The notes beneath the pieces were generated by a model that worked only from the letters and a program-made list of their open reading frames with translations, was not told the DNA's origin and did not search any database. Position numbers and translations under genes: made by a program. Shown here piece after piece: positions 53,616-61,246 of a DNA stretch of 64,000 nt. The stretch's first letter is position 1; each line of letters opens with the position of its first letter. The stretch is from JADKIH01 sp031417555 (GTDB lineage Bacteria > Bacteroidota > Bacteroidia > AKYH767-A > 2013-40CM-41-45): the NCBI GenBank assembly GCA_031417555.1, contig JANOVV010000075.1, forward strand, positions 31,489 through 95,488, given 5' to 3'.

Positions 53616-55604
53616 AATGTAGGCATTATCTTATTTATACTTTTGCGCCCTGCTATATTTTTCAGATTGAACAAAAAGAACATTCATAAGGTTTCCGGAG
53701 CAATGCTCCTTATAACCCTTGGAATTATTTATGGAGATATTGGTACATCTCCTTTATATGTAATGAAAGCAATTGTCGGTAAGCAGCCGATAAATTCAGT
53801 AGTTGTTTTGGGTGGCATCTCTTGTATTTTCTGGACACTTACCATACAAACAACTTTCAAATATGTAATGCTAACACTTCGCGCTGATAATAAAGGTGAG
53901 GGCGGAATTTTTTCATTGTATGCTTTGGTAAGAAGAACAAAATTAAAATGGTTGAAATGGCCTGCGATTATTGGTGGCGCGGCATTGCTTGCAGATGGAA
54001 TTATTACACCACCGATTTCTGTATCATCGGCGATTGAAGGACTCAGAATTTTTAATCCGGGTATACCGACAGTGCCGATTGTGATTGCAATATTAACAGC
54101 ACTATTTATTATTCAGCAATTCGGAACTAAATTTATAGGACAGTTTTTCGGACCAATGATGCTGATATGGTTTTCGATGATTGGTGTTCTTGGTTTTTCA
54201 AATCTTATTCATCATCCTTCTGTATTGTCGGCGATCAATCCTTATCATGCATTTCATCTAATTTCACAATACCCTGGTGGATTCTGGTTACTCGGTGCTG
54301 TATTTCTTTGCACTACAGGAGCGGAAGCGCTCTACAGTGATTTAGGTCATTGCGGAAGAAAAAACATTCGTATTACCTGGGTTTTTGTTAAGTCAATGTT
54401 GCTGCTAAATTATTTCGGCCAGGCCGCATGGCTAATGGAAAAGGAAGGATCATTGCTTAGAGACAAAAATCCTTTTTATGAAATGATGCCGGTATGGTTT
54501 CTTCTTCCGGGGATAATTATTGCAACGGCTGCAGCAATTGTTGCCAGTCAGGCATTGATAAGTGGATCGTTTACGCTCATTAACGAAGCAGTCAGATTAA
54601 ACTTCTGGCCGAAAGTCAGAATTGTATATCCGACAAATTTACGAGGCCAACTTTATGTGCCTTCTGTAAACTGGCTGCTCTTAATTGGCTGTATAGGAAT
54701 AACACTATTTTTTCGGGAATCATCCGGAATGGAAGGAGCTTATGGTTTAGCAATTATCATTACCATGATAAGCACAACAACGTTGCTTGCCTATTATTTA
54801 TATTTACGAAGAGTTTCTTTTTATTTTATTGGATTTGTTCTTGTTCTTTTTCTTACTGTAGAATTTTCTTTTCTTATTGCCAATCTGGATAAATTTCCGC
54901 ACGGTGGCTGGCTTACATTATTAATTGCAATTGCTCTAATAGGATTAATGTGGGGATGGTATACTGCAAGAAAAATCCGAAACCGATTTGTAGAATTTGT
55001 AAAAGTGAAAGACTATCTAAATTTGCTGAGAGATTTGAGTCACGATTTTTCAATTCCAAAATATGCAACACATCTCGTTTATCTTACAAGTGCTAATTTA
55101 AAAGATGAAATAGAAGCAAAAGTTATTTATTCCATCCTTCAAAAACAACCCAAGAGAGCCGACATGTACTGGTTTGCTCATGTTGATGTAATGGATGAAC
55201 CTTATACTATGGAATATAAAGTAACAGAACTTATAAGAGGAAACATTATTCGAATTGACTTTAGATTAGGATTCCGAGTGGAACCTCGGATTAACTTAAT
55301 GTTTAGAAAAGTTGTTTCTGACATGGTAAAAAATCTGGAAGTTGATATTACATCCCGCTATGAATCTTTGGGCAAAAAAAATCTTATTGGCGATTTTCGG
55401 TTTGTTGTAATGGAAAAATTTCTCTCCTATGAAAACGAATTACCATTTTATGAAAAAATAATTCTCGACCTTTACTTTTTCTTTAAAAAGATTTCTTTAT
55501 CAGAAGAACGCGCCTTTGGACTGGATACAAGTTCGGTTACTATAGAAAAAGTTCCTTTGATTGTAAATCCGATCGGTGAGGTGAACCTGAAACGGATTAT
55601 TTAG
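53613..55604 (+). CDS. kup: KUP-family potassium uptake protein
   Basis: A 663-residue potassium transporter. About 12 transmembrane helices occupy residues 25-450. The GIIYGDIGTSPLYVMKAI motif (about 36-53) marks the family. A C-terminal cytoplasmic domain of roughly 200 residues follows (LSHDFSIPKYATHLVYL). Kup takes up K+ by proton symport at low external potassium. The start codon lies within a parS-like palindrome, so ParB binding could interfere with its expression. No other K+ genes lie nearby. Confidence 0.94.
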   Translation: MNVGIILFILLRPAIFFRLNKKNIHKVSGAMLLITLGIIYGDIGTSPLYVMKAIVGKQPINSVVVLGGISCIFWTLTIQTTFKYVMLTLRADNKGEGGIFSLYALVRRTKLKWLKWPAIIGGAALLADGIITPPISVSSAIEGLRIFNPGIPTVPIVIAILTALFIIQQFGTKFIGQFFGPMMLIWFSMIGVLGFSNLIHHPSVLSAINPYHAFHLISQYPGGFWLLGAVFLCTTGAEALYSDLGHCGRKNIRITWVFVKSMLLLNYFGQAAWLMEKEGSLLRDKNPFYEMMPVWFLLPGIIIATAAAIVASQALISGSFTLINEAVRLNFWPKVRIVYPTNLRGQLYVPSVNWLLLIGCIGITLFFRESSGMEGAYGLAIIITMISTTTLLAYYLYLRRVSFYFIGFVLVLFLTVEFSFLIANLDKFPHGGWLTLLIAIALIGLMWGWYTARKIRNRFVEFVKVKDYLNLLRDLSHDFSIPKYATHLVYLTSANLKDEIEAKVIYSILQKQPKRADMYWFAHVDVMDEPYTMEYKVTELIRGNIIRIDFRLGFRVEPRINLMFRKVVSDMVKNLEVDITSRYESLGKKNLIGDFRFVVMEKFLSYENELPFYEKIILDLYFFFKKISLSEERAFGLDTSSVTIEKVPLIVNPIGEVNLKRII

Positions 55605-55771
55605 ACATTAGACATTAGTCTTTAGTCTCTAGTCTTTAGACTTGCGGCAAATAATTTAAATAGTATTTGTTAGTAGATTTTCAGACCTTTGAACCAATGC
55701 AATAATTAAACAGAAAAACAATATAATATTCAATCTGCTTAAGACTAAAGACTAAAATCTAACGACTAAAG
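55605..55771. repeat. AGTCTTT/AAGACT iterated repeats, inverted
   Basis: At 55601-55643 units such as GACATTA and AGTCTTT are repeated (TTAGTCTTTAGTCTCTAG at 55615-55632). At 55739-55771 the inverse AAGACTAAAGACTAA appears with further copies. The 14-base core TTAGTCTTTAGTCT and its complement face each other about 110 bp apart. It fills the gap between kup and the thioesterase gene. Confidence 0.7.
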
Positions 55772-55773
55772 AA

Positions 55774-56289
55774 ATGTCCCTAAAACCAAAAACGCCAAAA
55801 GATTCCATAGCAATAATTACAGAATTTGTTCTTCCCAACGATACAAACACACTTGGAAATCTTATGGGCGGAAGATTGTTGCACTGGATGGACATTGCAT
55901 CAGCGATAGCAGCACATCGGCACTGCAGAAGAGTTGTAGTTACCGCCTCTGTTAACAATGTTTCTTTTTCTCAACCCATCAAGCTCGGAGAAATTGTTAC
56001 CATGCATGCCAAAGTTTCAAGAGCCTTTCATACATCTATGGAAGTTTTTATTGATGTGTGGGTTGAAAATGATACTACAGGTGAAAAGAAAAAGTGCAAT
56101 GAAGCGATTTATACCTTCGTTGCAGTTGACCAGCGCGGGAATCCAATTAATATTCCGGAAATCGTGCCGGAAACCGATGAAGAAAAACAACGTTATGAAA
56201 GTGCATTAAGAAGAAGGCAGCTTTCGCTAATACTTGCAGGAAAAATGAAGCCAGGAGAAGCAACAGAGTTGAAAGCGTTGTTTCAATAA
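55774..56289 (+). CDS. Acyl-CoA thioesterase (hotdog fold)
   Basis: A 171-residue single hotdog-domain protein of the YciA/BFIT-type acyl-CoA thioesterase family. The signature NTLGNLMGGRLLHWMDIASA (about 29-48) contains the catalytic Asn/Asp region. VTASVNNVSFSQPIKLGEIV is the strand that carries the substrate pocket. The family hydrolyses acyl-CoA to free fatty acid and CoA in the cytoplasm. It stands alone between kup and a convergent glycosyltransferase gene. Confidence 0.93.
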   Translation: MSLKPKTPKDSIAIITEFVLPNDTNTLGNLMGGRLLHWMDIASAIAAHRHCRRVVVTASVNNVSFSQPIKLGEIVTMHAKVSRAFHTSMEVFIDVWVENDTTGEKKKCNEAIYTFVAVDQRGNPINIPEIVPETDEEKQRYESALRRRQLSLILAGKMKPGEATELKALFQ

Positions 56290-56315
56290 CAGACATTAAA
56301 AAAATGTACGGGCAA

Positions 56316-57311
56316 TCACATTTTACTAAAAACATCTTCACTAATCTCCTTCATACACTTAAAATGCCCCTTCGGACATTTCTCAAATCCGATTTTTGTA
56401 CACGGACGACAGTTTAGATTTTTTACTTCTAAAATTACAGACAGATCATTTTTGATTTTTGATTTTTGACTTTTCGCATCTCCACCAAAGTATGGATACA
56501 TTCCAAACTCCGGAATAGTATTCCCCCAGATCGAAATAATTTCTTTTTTAAATGCTGAAGCGACGTGCATTAATCCGGTATCGTTTGAAATTACTCTTTT
56601 CGAATTTTTAACAAAAGCAGCTGATTGATTGAGAGAATATTTTCCGCAGGCATTGAAAAATTTTGTTTCGTCTTGTTTCGCAAGCATTTCTCCTCTTTTA
56701 CGATCTTCAATCCCACCAAGAAGCACAATAGGAGAATTTATTTTTGAACCAATTGAAATCATTTTTTCTATCGGCAACATCTTAGTATTGTGTTTTGCAC
56801 CAATAACCCAAGCCAGGTAACCGCTTTTATGGGACAAAGGAAGATCATTCAAAACACTCTCATCTTTTTTTGTAATAAAATAATCAAGACCGGCACCATC
56901 GTTAATTACTCCGAGTGTTTTAACGGCTTCCAGGTATCGGTCGACGATGTGATTATCGGGAAGAAAATTAATTTTAAAATTGACCAATAGCCATTTTTGC
57001 AAATTCAATTTATCAAATGTGAAATGTTTAACGCCTAAAGCGTTCTTAATTCTGAATGAACGAAAATTTTTCTGAAGATCAATAACTACATCAAATTTTT
57101 CTTTTTTAAGGTCGGAGATAATTTTTTTCAGATCATCTTCATAAAAATGTTTTTTATCGACGAATGGATTGTTTTCTAATACTGCATCAAAAGATTTCTT
57201 TAAAAGAAAATGTACCTCAGCACCTTTCACCTGCTGTTTTACACATCGTATAACGGGAGTCGTAAGTACAATGTCGCCAATAGACGAAAAACGGATTATT
57301 AGAATCTTCAT
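56316..57311 (-). CDS. Glycosyltransferase family 9 (heptosyltransferase-like)
   Basis: A 331-residue GT9 protein. The N-terminal LIIRFSSIGDIVLTTPVIRC (residues 3-22) is typical of LPS heptosyltransferases and contains the sugar-nucleotide contact. The C-terminal half has SNDTGLMHVASAFKKEIISI, where the family's catalytic and substrate residues lie, and ends in a small cluster of cysteines (LNCRPCTKIGFEKCPKGH). It adds a heptose or related sugar to the lipopolysaccharide core at the inner membrane. A -7 element (TATTTTCG, minus strand) lies at 57321-57328. Confidence 0.93.
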   Translation of the reverse strand: MKILIIRFSSIGDIVLTTPVIRCVKQQVKGAEVHFLLKKSFDAVLENNPFVDKKHFYEDDLKKIISDLKKEKFDVVIDLQKNFRSFRIKNALGVKHFTFDKLNLQKWLLVNFKINFLPDNHIVDRYLEAVKTLGVINDGAGLDYFITKKDESVLNDLPLSHKSGYLAWVIGAKHNTKMLPIEKMISIGSKINSPIVLLGGIEDRKRGEMLAKQDETKFFNACGKYSLNQSAAFVKNSKRVISNDTGLMHVASAFKKEIISIWGNTIPEFGMYPYFGGDAKSQKSKIKNDLSVILEVKNLNCRPCTKIGFEKCPKGHFKCMKEISEDVFSKM

Positions 57312-57320
57312 GAACCGGTG

Positions 57321-57328
57321 CGAAAATA
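57321..57328 (-). promoter_or_regulatory. Possible -7 element of the glycosyltransferase gene
   Basis: Minus-strand TATTTTCG, one base off TAnnTTTG, nine bases before the ATG at 57311. Confidence 0.4.
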
Positions 57329-57411
57329 CTTTTTAAATATTTAACAATAATTACAGAGAAGAAGGTAATTTTACAATATTAGCAGAATAATATTATTTAA
57401 TTTGAAGTCCG

Positions 57412-58179
57412 GTGAAATTTACAGATACACATACACATCTTTATGCTGAGGAATTCGAAACGGATCTTCTGAAATTAATAGATGTAGCGAATACGGCAGG
57501 AGTTGAACGGTTTTTTATGCCGAATATTGACAGCACCTCTATTGAAGGAATGCTAAAGGTAGAAAAAACTTTTCCCGGAAAATGTTTTCCTATGATGGGT
57601 TTACATCCGTGTTCTGTAAAAGAAAACTGGAAAGAGGAGATGACAATTGTTGAGGACTGGCTTTCTAAACGAAAGTTTGCGGCTGTTGGTGAGATGGGAA
57701 TTGATTTGTATTGGGACAAGACATTTATTGAAGAGCAGAAAATTGTTTTTAGAAGACAAGTGGAGTTAGCAAATCAATACAAGCTGCCGATTGTAATTCA
57801 TACACGAGATTCTTTCGAAGTCGCTTATGAATTGTTGAAAGAAACAAGAAAGGAAGAGCCATGCGGAATCTTTCACTGTTTTACAGGAAATGTTGAACAG
57901 GCAAAAAAAATTATCGATATGGGATTTTATATCGGAATAGGAGGAGTTGTTACTTTCAAAAACAGCGGGCTTGATAAAACGATTGCGGAAATTGAATTGA
58001 AAAATATAGTACTCGAAACAGATGCCCCTTATCTGGCCCCGGTTCCGTTCAGAGGCAAACGGAATGAGCCGATATATTTAGTGAAGGTTGCAGAGAAAAT
58101 CGCAGAAATTAAAAAATGTACTGTTGAAGAGATCGCTAGTGCGACAACAGGAAACTCCAAACTCGTTTTTAAATTGTAA
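57412..58179 (+). CDS. tatD: TatD-family metal-dependent hydrolase
   Basis: A 255-residue TIM-barrel hydrolase with a GTG start. Metal ligands are in DTHTHLYAEEF (residues 4-14), GEMGIDLYWDK (Glu), LPIVIHTRDSFE (His), FHCFTGN (His) and VLETDAPYLAP (Asp). The family has Mg2+-dependent 3'-5' nuclease activity on DNA and RNA and is cytoplasmic. It is followed by the CACAAAG repeat cassette after about 50 bp. Confidence 0.94.
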   Translation: MKFTDTHTHLYAEEFETDLLKLIDVANTAGVERFFMPNIDSTSIEGMLKVEKTFPGKCFPMMGLHPCSVKENWKEEMTIVEDWLSKRKFAAVGEMGIDLYWDKTFIEEQKIVFRRQVELANQYKLPIVIHTRDSFEVAYELLKETRKEEPCGIFHCFTGNVEQAKKIIDMGFYIGIGGVVTFKNSGLDKTIAEIELKNIVLETDAPYLAPVPFRGKRNEPIYLVKVAEKIAEIKKCTVEEIASATTGNSKLVFKL

Positions 58180-58226
58180 GATTGGTTCTTTAAATATAGG
58201 CAGTATTGTATTGAGAGTGTTTTTTA

Positions 58227-58267
58227 ACCACAAAGTACACAAAGGCTGCACAAAGATCACAAAGAAA
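58227..58267 (+). repeat. CACAAAG repeat, left arm of the GxxExxY cassette
   Basis: A 41-bp run starting ACCACAAAGTACACAAAG and ending CACAAAGAAA. It matches the inverted copy at 58786-58826 at 37 of 41 bases. Confidence 0.9.
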
Positions 58268-58296
58268 AACATAATTTGAGTTTGATATTAATCGGT

Positions 58297-58677
58297 TTAT
58301 AATGAGCCATTTATTATTCTTTTGATACCATCCTTCAACAATACAACATTGAAGTTTATTAATAGTCCCAATTTATAGTTACCTAATTTAATATAAGTTA
58401 GTGTTTGAGCAAAATGAATATCGTTTAAGGCATCAACGCATTTGGTTTCAATAACAAGTTTGTCCATAACTAATAGATCAATCCGGTACCCACATTCCAT
58501 TTTAACTTCTTTATATATTGCAGGCAATGGTTTTTCTTTTATTGTTATCATGCCGGATTGATTTAATTCGTAAAATAAACATTCTTTATAAACATTTTCA
58601 AGAAGACCGGGTCCCAATGTTTTATGGATTTCTATAGCTAAACCAATAACCCTATTTGCCATTTCATTTTCTAACAT
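58297..58677 (-). CDS. GxxExxY protein (PDDEXK-like)
   Basis: A 126-residue protein with the diagnostic GLLENVY motif (G-x-x-E-x-x-Y) in KTLGPGLLENVYKECLFYEL. Then come GYRIDLLVMDKLVIETKCVD, which resembles the D-x(n)-E-x-K core of PDDEXK nucleases (Asp, Glu and Lys are present), and a FAQTLTYIKLGNYKLGLLIN end. The family is widespread and often multicopy in a genome; its function has not been established to my knowledge. I start it at the ATG at 58677, although an in-frame TTG lies six bases upstream. It is enclosed by inverted 41-bp repeats. Confidence 0.9.
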   Translation of the reverse strand: MLENEMANRVIGLAIEIHKTLGPGLLENVYKECLFYELNQSGMITIKEKPLPAIYKEVKMECGYRIDLLVMDKLVIETKCVDALNDIHFAQTLTYIKLGNYKLGLLINFNVVLLKDGIKRIINGSL

Positions 58678-58785
58678 AAGCAATTATTTTTTTCTGTAAG
58701 ATTACTTCATTAAGGGAACAACGACACTCAATTAAAAAGGGACAATATATTATCATTAATAAAAAATCCAGCACGTAAATTTGTT

Positions 58786-58826
58786 TCTTTGTGTACTTTG
58801 TGCAGCCTTCGTGCACTTTGTGGTAA
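58786..58826 (-). repeat. CACAAAG repeat, right arm of the GxxExxY cassette
   Basis: Inverted copy of the left arm: read on the minus strand it starts ACCACAAAGTGCACGAAGG and ends CACAAAGAAA. It ends 36 bp before the asparaginase start codon, inside its promoter region. Confidence 0.9.
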
Positions 58827-58862
58827 AAAAATTTGGGTAAACAGGGACCCTTGGAAAATGAA

Positions 58863-59879
58863 ATGAAACTTAAAAGAAAAAACGTTTTAATTATATACAC
58901 CGGTGGAACAATCGGTATGATGCAGGAACATCAGTCGCATGCACTGGTGCCGGTTGATTTCAAATCGATAACAGCTCAGATACCGGAATTAAAAAACCTG
59001 AACTGCAAGATTGATTTTCATTCATCCGATAAGCTAATAGATTCATCAAATGTACAGCCGTCTTTGTGGGATGAACTGGCAACAATTATTGAAAAAAAAT
59101 ATGAAAAATACGACGGCTTTGTGATTTTGCATGGAACCGACACCATGACATATACCGCCTCTGCATTAAGTTACATGCTGAAGAATTTATCGAAACCCGT
59201 AATTCTTACCGGGTCACAATTGCCACTTGGCGTAATTCGAACAGATGCAAAACGAAATCTGATCACCACTATTGAAATTGTTGCCGCAAAAGAAATAGTA
59301 CCCGAAGTATGCATATATTTTAGCAGCCAACTTTTTCGCGGAAACCGCTCTGAAAAATTTACCTCCAGCAAATTCGATGCTTTTCAATCGTTAAACTATC
59401 CTGTTCTTGCCGAGGCCGGAGTGAATATCGTTTACAATAAAAAAGCAATCAGGAAAAAACCGTCAGGAAAATTTTCTGTAAGCAAAGGTTTTGATTCCAA
59501 TATTGCATTGATAAAAATTTTCCCCGGAATGCAACCGGCAATCATATCTACTATTGCAGATAAAAAGGGACTGAAAGGAATTATTTTAGAAACATTTGGA
59601 AGTGGCAACGCTCCATCAGATGCAAAATTTCTTAAATGTGTTGATGATGCAATCAAGAAGAAATTAATTGTTGTAAATATTTCTCAATGCAGCGGAGGCG
59701 CCGTCGAACAGGGTAAGTATGAAACAAGTATTAACCTTAAAAAGCTTGGAGTGATTTCAGGAGGAGATATGACAACAGAAGCTGCTGTTACTAAGCTTAT
59801 GTTTCTGCTTAATAAAAAAATGTCTGCGAAGAAGATTCAGGAATTAATGAAACAGGATTTGTGTGGGGAAAGGTCGTAA
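58863..59879 (+). CDS. ansA: Type I L-asparaginase
   Basis: A 338-residue cytoplasmic-type asparaginase that hydrolyses L-asparagine to aspartate and ammonia. The first nucleophile Thr lies in IIYTGGTIGMM (about 8-18) and the second catalytic triad in LHGTDTMTYTASALSYML. A third family motif is TGSQLPLGVIRTDAKRNL. Without a signal peptide it is likely cytoplasmic. An in-frame upstream TTG lies within the repeat-flanked leader; the ATG at 58863 gives the expected N-terminus. The CACAAAG repeat arm ends 36 bp upstream. Confidence 0.94.
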   Translation: MKLKRKNVLIIYTGGTIGMMQEHQSHALVPVDFKSITAQIPELKNLNCKIDFHSSDKLIDSSNVQPSLWDELATIIEKKYEKYDGFVILHGTDTMTYTASALSYMLKNLSKPVILTGSQLPLGVIRTDAKRNLITTIEIVAAKEIVPEVCIYFSSQLFRGNRSEKFTSSKFDAFQSLNYPVLAEAGVNIVYNKKAIRKKPSGKFSVSKGFDSNIALIKIFPGMQPAIISTIADKKGLKGIILETFGSGNAPSDAKFLKCVDDAIKKKLIVVNISQCSGGAVEQGKYETSINLKKLGVISGGDMTTEAAVTKLMFLLNKKMSAKKIQELMKQDLCGERS

Positions 59880-59920
59880 GGGGTTTTGAATTGAGGGCGA
59901 TAAGAAAACAAGTTTTATTC

Positions 59921-60085
59921 CAACGCCGGTACTTTGATCCTTTCTTTCTTTTGCTTGATCAAAAGAAAGTAAGCTTGACCGACTGAGACAACGGGCGGGC
60001 AAAGAAAAATCAAGACAAAAAAATGCTTCCTGACGCGCAAGGCTGACGCTTCCCGCTTTTTTGTCGGGCTTGCGCACGGCATTGA
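59921..60085. repeat. Structured dispersed-repeat-like element between ansA and dusB
   Basis: After the 59944-59969 hairpin come AAGAAAAATCAAGACAAAAA and a second inverted pair, GACAAAAAA (60014-60022) with TTTTTTGTC (60057-60065). The GC-rich interior repeats TGACGC twice. Its composition is unlike its flanks. I recall similar segments in many Bacteroidota genomes, but copies elsewhere cannot be shown here. Confidence 0.5.
59944..59969. repeat. Hairpin of a likely dispersed intergenic element
   Basis: CTTTCTTTTG (59944-59953) and CAAAAGAAAG (59960-59969) form a perfect 10-bp stem with loop CTTGAT. Confidence 0.75.
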
Positions 60086-60134
60086 CGGATTTTGAGTTTT
60101 TTATTTTCTTTAATTGGATTTTCATTCAATCAAA

Positions 60135-61121
60135 CTAGGCGAAAGCAGAATATCTTTCTAATACTTCTTCAAGAATTGCATTAACAGATTCAGCAGATTC
60201 AGCAGTAACAAGTCGCATTCTATAATCCTTAAAATGATCAAGTCCTTTAAAATAATTTGTATAATGCCTGCGCATTTCAAAAATACCAACAACATTTCCT
60301 TTCCATTCAACAGACTTTAAAAGATGCATGCGACAAACATTTACACGATCTTCTATAGTTGGAGGAGAAAGATGTGCTCCTGTTTTTAGAAAGTTTTTTA
60401 TTTCATTAAAAATCCAGGGATATCCGATACTTGCACGCCCAATCATTACACCGTCGACTCCATAACGGTTTTTCATCTCTACAACTTTTTCTGGAGAATC
60501 AACATCACCATTTCCAAAAATTGGTATATGAATTCTCGGATTGTTTTTTATTTCACCGATGAGCGTCCAGTCTGCAGGGCCCTTATACATTTGTTTTCTA
60601 GTACGTCCGTGTACAGCGAGTGCTTGTATGCCAATATCCTGAAGGCGTTCTGCAACTTCAACAACATTCAATGTATTTTCATCCCACCCCAATCTTGTTT
60701 TAACGGTAACCGGAAGCTTCACCGCTTTAACAATCTCTTCAGTCATTTTTACCATTTTAGGAATGTCTTGTAAAAGTGCAGCACCTGCGCCTTTGCAAGC
60801 AACTGCTTTTACCGGACAGCCATAATTAATATCGATGAGATCGGGTTGAGCTTTTTCTGCAATGAGTGCAGCTTCGCGCATTGAATCAATAGTACCACCA
60901 AAAAGTTGAATACCAATTGGTTTTTCATAGTCAAAGATGTCGAGTTTTTGTGTACTCTTTGCGGCATCGCGGATGAGGCCTTCGCTGCTGATAAATTCTG
61001 TATACATAAGATCAGCTCCGTTTTGTTTACACACAAAACGAAAAGGCGGATCACTTACATCCTCCATAGGAGCAAGCAACAGTGGAAATTCTCCAAGAGA
61101 TATTTTGCCGATCTTAACCAT
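60135..61121 (-). CDS. dusB: tRNA-dihydrouridine synthase DusB
   Basis: A 328-residue FMN-dependent TIM-barrel enzyme that reduces uridine to dihydrouridine in tRNA. Motifs: LLLAPMEDVSDPPFRFVC (about 14-31), INYGCPVKAVACKGAGAALL with the cysteine of GCP, VKTRLGWDE, AVHGRTRKQMYKGPADW and IFGNGDVDSPE, then GVMIGRASIGYPWIF. The CACAAAG repeat pair begins three bases upstream of the ATG, so the leader and probably the promoter have been rebuilt by that element. Confidence 0.96.
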   Translation of the reverse strand: MVKIGKISLGEFPLLLAPMEDVSDPPFRFVCKQNGADLMYTEFISSEGLIRDAAKSTQKLDIFDYEKPIGIQLFGGTIDSMREAALIAEKAQPDLIDINYGCPVKAVACKGAGAALLQDIPKMVKMTEEIVKAVKLPVTVKTRLGWDENTLNVVEVAERLQDIGIQALAVHGRTRKQMYKGPADWTLIGEIKNNPRIHIPIFGNGDVDSPEKVVEMKNRYGVDGVMIGRASIGYPWIFNEIKNFLKTGAHLSPPTIEDRVNVCRMHLLKSVEWKGNVVGIFEMRRHYTNYFKGLDHFKDYRMRLVTAESAESVNAILEEVLERYSAFA

Positions 61122-61123
61122 TT

Positions 61124-61214
61124 ACTTTGTGATCTTTGTGCCAGCCTCTGTGATCTTTGTGTTAAAAAATAAACCACAAAGCCCACAGAGGCAGGCACAA
61201 AGTTCACGGAGAAA
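61124..61214. repeat. Cargo-less CACAAAG inverted-repeat pair
   Basis: Left arm ACTTTGTGATCTTTGTG... at 61124-61163; right arm ACCACAAAGCCCACAGAG... at 61173-61214; spacer about 9 bases. The arms are about 40 bp with roughly eight mismatches and could form one long hairpin. Here the ACCACAAAG ends face inward, opposite to the other two pairs. It touches the dusB start region and lies directly upstream of the CPBP gene promoter. Confidence 0.85.
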
Positions 61215-61215
61215 T

Positions 61216-61223
61216 TAATTTTG
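61216..61223 (+). promoter_or_regulatory. -7 element of the CPBP protease gene
   Basis: TAATTTTG, a perfect TAnnTTTG, begins two bases after the right repeat arm and ends 23 bases before the ATG at 61247. Confidence 0.5.
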
Positions 61224-61246
61224 TTCAAATTTACACCAAAAAAACG

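Larger units (their letters stand above)
58227..58826. mobile_element. Candidate mobile cassette: GxxExxY gene between CACAAAG inverted repeats
   Basis: A 600-bp segment bounded by 41-bp inverted repeats of the same CACAAAG family that occurs without cargo at 61124-61214 and 62215-62309. The only gene inside is the minus-strand GxxExxY gene at 58297-58677. No transposase and no clear target-site duplication were seen. Calling it mobile is an inference from terminal inverted repeats, multiple intergenic copies and the nuclease-like cargo. Confidence 0.45.

Noticed and set aside
58664..58900. Minus-strand 78-codon frame across the right cassette arm
   Set aside because: It consists of repeat translation and asparaginase antisense; no protein family and no promoter.
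60906..61218. Plus-strand frames ending in Cys/Leu/Asp-rich peptides over the CACAAAG arms
   Set aside because: They are translations of the repeat units (for example LCDLCASLCDLC) opposite dusB, a common source of false genes.
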